Shown: one piece after another, positions 52,101 to 58,100 of the stretch
Layout: the number at the start of each line of letters is the position of its first letter
Numbering within the stretch: the stretch's first letter is position 1
NCBI GenBank assembly: GCA_914767715.1
Contig: OU612074.1
Coordinates: 24,352,062-24,416,061, forward strand
Source: Membranipora membranacea
Taxonomy: Eukaryota > Bryozoa > Gymnolaemata > Cheilostomatida > Membraniporidae
Reading direction: 5' to 3'
DNA: 64,000 nucleotides
Notes under the pieces: generated by a model
Seen by the model: only the letters and a program-made list of their open reading frames with translations
Databases searched by the model: none
What the model was told of the DNA's origin: nothing
Made by a program: the position numbers and the translations under genes

Positions 52101-55100
52101 TTGTGATGATGCTTTTGGAGCTCTAGCTCTTTCTCTTTAACATCATTCCTCAGACCCGATACCGAATTATTCAACATCTATAAACAGAGACAGATTATCA
52201 GAGACAGATAAACAGAGACAGATTATCAGAGAAAGTCTGATATTACTCTCGTTAGAGGTGATATTACTCTCGTTAGAGGTGATATTACTCTCGTTAGAGG
52301 TGATATTACTCTGGTTAGAGGTGATATTACTCTCGTTAGAGGTGATATTACTCTCGTTAGAGTTGATATTACTCTAGTTAGAGGTGATATTACTCTGGTT
52401 AGAGGTGGTATTACTCTCGTTAGAGGTGATATTACTCTCGTTAGAGGTGATATTACTCTGGTTAGAGGTGATATTACTCTCGTTAGAGGTGATTTTACTC
52501 TGGTTAGAGGTGATATTACTCTCGTTAGAGGTGATATTACTCTCGTTAGAGGTGATATTACTCTCGTTAGAGGTGACATTACTCTCGTTAGAGGTGATAT
52601 TACTCTCGTTAGAGGTGATATTACTCTGGTTAGAGGTGGTATTACTCTCGTTAGAGGTGATATCACACACAGAGAGACTAGTGTCACTAAATCTGTACAT
52701 GATCTCTACACTCACCTGAATCTGTTGTCTGTGTTGATTCAGTGAATCGTTTAGGTTATTCAAAGCCAAATCCTTCTCACGTATTCTATTATCTCGAGCT
52801 GACAATTCTGCGTCCTTAGAGACCAGAACAGCATCTAGAACACCACATAGATAATCCGTTATATAGAGAATACTAGATATAGTTAGGTAAGTACAACCAG
52901 TCGCGCTATCTAAGGTCACGTGTATAACACAAATCTCGGGTTAACAATTATTGTGTAATAGTAATTCTCCGCCACTGATTGGACTTACCGCATCTCAGTA
53001 AAACAAGCAACATAAATATAAGACTTTCTTACACTCTAAGACACCTCATTATCATCATCCCATCTCACTATCAGGATATCACATTATCACACCTGTCAAA
53101 GTGTCACACCTGTCATGTGTAGAATATCATTACCCTCGAATGTTAGTCTAACTATGTACGCTGCAGACAGATTAGGGCTAACATCCATCTCTGCTGTGGT
53201 CTAATCTCAGCTATGATCACTGATGTTGTGAGACTATATTTAGCAGTGCACACTTACATGAGTTAGTTATTCTGTTTAGCAGGATCTGATCTGAACACAG
53301 ATATAGCCATTTAATTAACTAGGCTTCCTAACTCAATGGGACAGCTTTTACTATTTAATCATAATAGTTTGACCAAACTATCCTGTCTTAGCAAGCTCGG
53401 CAATATCAACAGCCAAATCATCAAGTCTCAACTCGTCAAATGACTGACCAGGGTCACATAATCGATGGAGGTCACATGACTGAGCGAGATCACATGACTG
53501 ACCGAGGTCACATGTCTCTCATGTTTATGTATAAGCGTTTACCTTTTTGAGTGAGTTGATATTTTACAGCTTCTAATTCTCTGATTATAGTCTGAGTTTC
53601 CTGATTGTAGGCGTTACTAACTTCAGCTTTATGACGTTCTAACTCTGCCTGCTGCCCTGTGATCTGTGTACTCATACCCTAAATTATACACCACATGTAT
53701 ACAATATATACTCTCACACAACACTATCTACTCAAGTTTGTTGGAAATGTTTGCGCCATAAAATTAGGTTCTACCAAGAATTCCTAATCATTCTAGTGAA
53801 GCAGCTTCCAGGAGTCCCTGACGCCATCCTGCCGACTTACGTTAGAGATTGACCTGATTGTAGGGATTCCCTCATCATCTTCGGAATTCCCTCATCTTTC
53901 TAAGGATTCTCTAAAATCTATCTAACACAAGCTGTCAATAAGGACACAGTTTGACAATTTCTTTCGGAAGATTTAAGTTTGGGTGCAGCAGTTCTGGTGA
54001 ATTACTGGTGTATAATCAGGCCATAGTGTTACATACCTGTAGGTCTATCTGAGCTTTCCTTAACGAGAAATCCTTCTGATTAAGCTCCTCCCTCACTGCG
54101 TGTATCTCCGCCTCTTTGTGAGATAACTCCGCCTCTCTAACATTAAGCTCCTCCTCTTTATGTCCAAGTATCTGGGTGGTCTGATTAAGCTTAGTGACCA
54201 GCTGCTTAAGCTGAAATATATAATATTATATTATATTATATGTGATGTACACCACCTTTTACTGACTGTCAACACTAACACACACAACAATGTATGACTA
54301 AGGTATAGTCAATACCCAACACACATACATAGTGAATGATATACACATATATATATATACACAGCAACTGTTTATACCTGATGTTGCTGCTTTCTAACCC
54401 GCTGTGTAAGTTATTCACACTTAAGAAGGAGGAGATGGGAGGGGGGGGGGGTGATAGGAGGAGATGGGCGGAGAGGGAGGTATTACCTGATGTTACTGCT
54501 CAGTATCCCGCTGTGTAAGTTATCCACACATAAGAAGGAGATGGCGGGGGTGATAGGCAGAGGAGGGGCCGCAGAGGGGAGGTATTACCTGATGTTACTG
54601 CTCAGTATCCCGCTGTGTAAGTTATCCACACATAAGAAGGAGATGGCGGGGGTGATAGGCAGAGGAGGGGCCGCAGAGGGGAGGTATTACCTGATGTTCC
54701 TGCTCAGTAACTTGCTGGTTGACAGTATTCAGGAGTATATTCTTATCTTGTATCTCTGTATGTTTCTCATCTAAAGCTTGTTTTACTGACAGAAGCTCCT
54801 CTATAGATAAAATAACATGGGCTCGTGACTTAATAAGGAGTTGTCTGTCTTTTATACAAGATATGATAACTTGTAAGTTTATCAGTAAAAGTTCTGGCTT
54901 TTCACAATACAGCATCCAGGAAATCAGAGCGAAATATTTTTTTGGAACACAGAAGCAACTAAATAGTACATTGGTGTGTGCAGTATGGTCTGGATACACT
55001 AAATGATGTACTGAAACTGATAAACAATACAACATAATAATATATGTGGTGGGACAAATATAAAATTATACCTGACTCCGATGTTGAGCTATCTGAAAAT

Positions 55101-58100
55101 AATACTTCTTATTAACAGTCCTTGTATCTTATATAAGAAAAACAGGTGTCCGCCATAAGAACCAACATGTATATACATACATCTGTACATGTATTTACAT
55201 CTTTGCATTATTCAAATCAAAATAGAGGCACTGTCCGTATGTCTGTGTGTCCGTTAGTCTGATATTGTATAGTTACCTTGAGTAGGAGATGTTATAAGTT
55301 GTCTCTCTCTGTCAGACAGACATTTCTTTAGCCTATCTATCTCAGAGTTAGCTGACTGTAACTGAGTCTCACTCTCAAAAGCTTTCTCATTTAGTAAAGA
55401 CTCCATCTCCGCCAAACTGCAAAATATAATATAATGTTACATGCAAGTAATAACAGCATGAGGACCCATACAGTACAGCAGCAGGATAGTAGGAGCGTGA
55501 TGGAGACCATATCGCCTCCAGTAGTGCAGCCTGAGTACTCAGGCTATATGACTGAAGGTATTATATGAGTTAAGGTTGGTACACATGCCTGATCCCCGTA
55601 TCTGAATATAAGTTGAGGTATATGATTAAAGGAATCAAGAGAAGGAGAATACTGTGTGGGTATGTAATATAAGCTCTGCATTCTCCAAACAAATACAAGA
55701 ACACACATAAAGCGAAGATAGACTTTTAGGCCTGCCAGTTACTGTACTGACCTTGTATATAATATAGTTACCTTCTCTGCTGTTGTTGGAGTTGTGATCT
55801 CAGCTCTTCAGCTTCCTTGACAATACCTTCACATCTGTCTTTGTTAATTTGTTGTTCCAGTTCCTCGATATGATTATCATATCCAGACCTGAAAATAGTC
55901 ATAAAATACTCTCATGGCAATCAAACCTTCAGGCGTGGTATCTTTTATCTCTTACTCTCCATTTCCCCGTAATAAGCCACAATAAAGATCAAGAACCTCT
56001 CCAGTAGGCCTCAAATCCACAACGGATTACGGCCAATTAATGGAAACAACTCCATCAATTATGCGTTGACACTCTGAAAGAAGAGTCGATTCAATGACCG
56101 ATAGACACAGTCGGGCATAATCTTAGTAAGCTTCACAGCAGGTCTGTATCTTCTCATGGCAGGTCTGTATCATCTTACGGCAGGTCTGTATCTTCTCATG
56201 GCAGGTCTGAATCTTCTCATGGCAGGTCCGTACCTGGTAATGGCAGGTCTGTATCATCTTACGGCAGGTCTGTAGCTTCTCATGGCAGGTCTGAATCTTC
56301 TCATGGCAGGTCCGTACCTGGTAATGGCAGGTCTGTATCTTCTCATGGCAGGTCTGTATGTTCTCATGGCAGGTCTGTACCTTTAAAGGGTTAGATTATA
56401 TACTGGTATATACTTACATCATCTGTTCCCATGTTTCCTGTTTCTTCTGGAACTCCTGATGTATACTCTGTAGTTGAACTCTCAGATCTATATTAACCTT
56501 CAGAGTATCATCCTTATTTATTCCCTTCTGCTGCTCGAGGAAATAAATCCTCAACTTGAGATCAAAATTCTCCTTCTCAAGCCCCTCTATCTGCTATTAG
56601 AGAATAAAATAACATTAATACTTCCTATAACAAAGGGGGCCATCAGAGTTGGAGGCCACCAGAGGAGGAGGCCATCAGAGGAGAAAGCCATCAGAGTTGG
56701 AGGCCACCAGAGGAGGAGGCCATCAGAGGAGAAAGCCATCAGAGTTGGAGGCCACCAGAGGAGGAGGCCATCAGAGGAGAAGGCCATCAGAGGAGTGAAC
56801 GAGGAGATAATGGGGTTTTTTCTCGTTTCATCATCTCATTTAAAGTGGACAATGTATTGCGTGGTAAGTAGGTCTAACACTATTTGAATTGATGTAAAAA
56901 ATGGCAGTCTAAAGTAAATAACCATATATTTCGACGACTTTCATCAACTTCGGGGGGGGGGGGGGGGTGTATAACTCGGCAATTAGACCATCATTAACAT
57001 ATTTATAGCCTGAAAACTTGAAGAGGGAAAACTCTGGTGGACAAGATATCATAGGGAGAATTTAATTCAAACATCAGAATCCTCTCTTGACTAACCTGTT
57101 CCACATCTTTGACAGAACGTTTTCTTATAGGAGACATTCTTCCACTGTTAGCTTTCTCTACCACTACAAACATAAACAGTATAGATAAGTCACTGTACAA
57201 TCCCTGTACAATGAGGATGAGTTACTGTACGATCCCTGTACAGCGCGGATGAGTTACTTTACAATCCCTATAAAGTGAGGATAAGTTACTGTCCAATCCC
57301 TATACAGTGAGGATGAATTACTGTACAATCTTTGTAAAGTAAGGATGAGTTACTGTACAGTCCCAATACAGTGAGGATAAGTTACTGAATTATGTGAATT
57401 TCTATGGTATATCCCCACTTTGACTAGAAGAGCATCGACAGGTTGACAGCAATGTCACTTACCACTGCATGACAACGGATAAGAGGACAGCATATATTAT
57501 GTATAATAATGCACACACAACATGCTTCAGTAAGACAGAGTGACAGGGCATGTGACATGACGGTGTGATTTAAGTGTGAAAGTATGACATTGTGCATAGT
57601 AAAATAATGGTCTGTACAAACCAAACACGAAATTTTATTGGTTGGTTTATTTATTAAAAAAGAGAAATAAGTGCTGCTGATAATGTAATGTTAGGAGAGA
57701 CTAAAAATCGGGCATACCAGTGATACACTTTAGCCTGGGTTTCATAGACATTACAGGGACGGGAGTTAATGTCCTATCCTGTACATCTTCTGTTACTGAA
57801 GAGAAAAGTAGGCTTTCTAAGAGATATACAATCAAACATTATATCAGACAGTTTTAGCTGCGCACTGTTATTCGTGATCGATGGCTTATTGCTCTACACC
57901 CCTGAGCAGTAGGAGGCGCTCGGTGTGCTCTTACTGTGTGAGCGAGCGGTCACAGTATCAGATACTGAGAGATATGGGAGCTAAAACAGGTTACCACTTA
58001 AACCATCCTCAGGCTTAACACAGCGAGGTGAGCTCCCATTTTGGGTTCGATTTGAGAACGGAGAGAATGCAGAGTTACATTCCAAAGCTGTTCATTCTGT

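Noticed and set aside
52226-52719. Open frames of LTRVISP, SNITSNE and LEVILLS repeats
   Set aside because: 21-bp intronic minisatellite open in three frames; only the exon 11 part of one frame is real.
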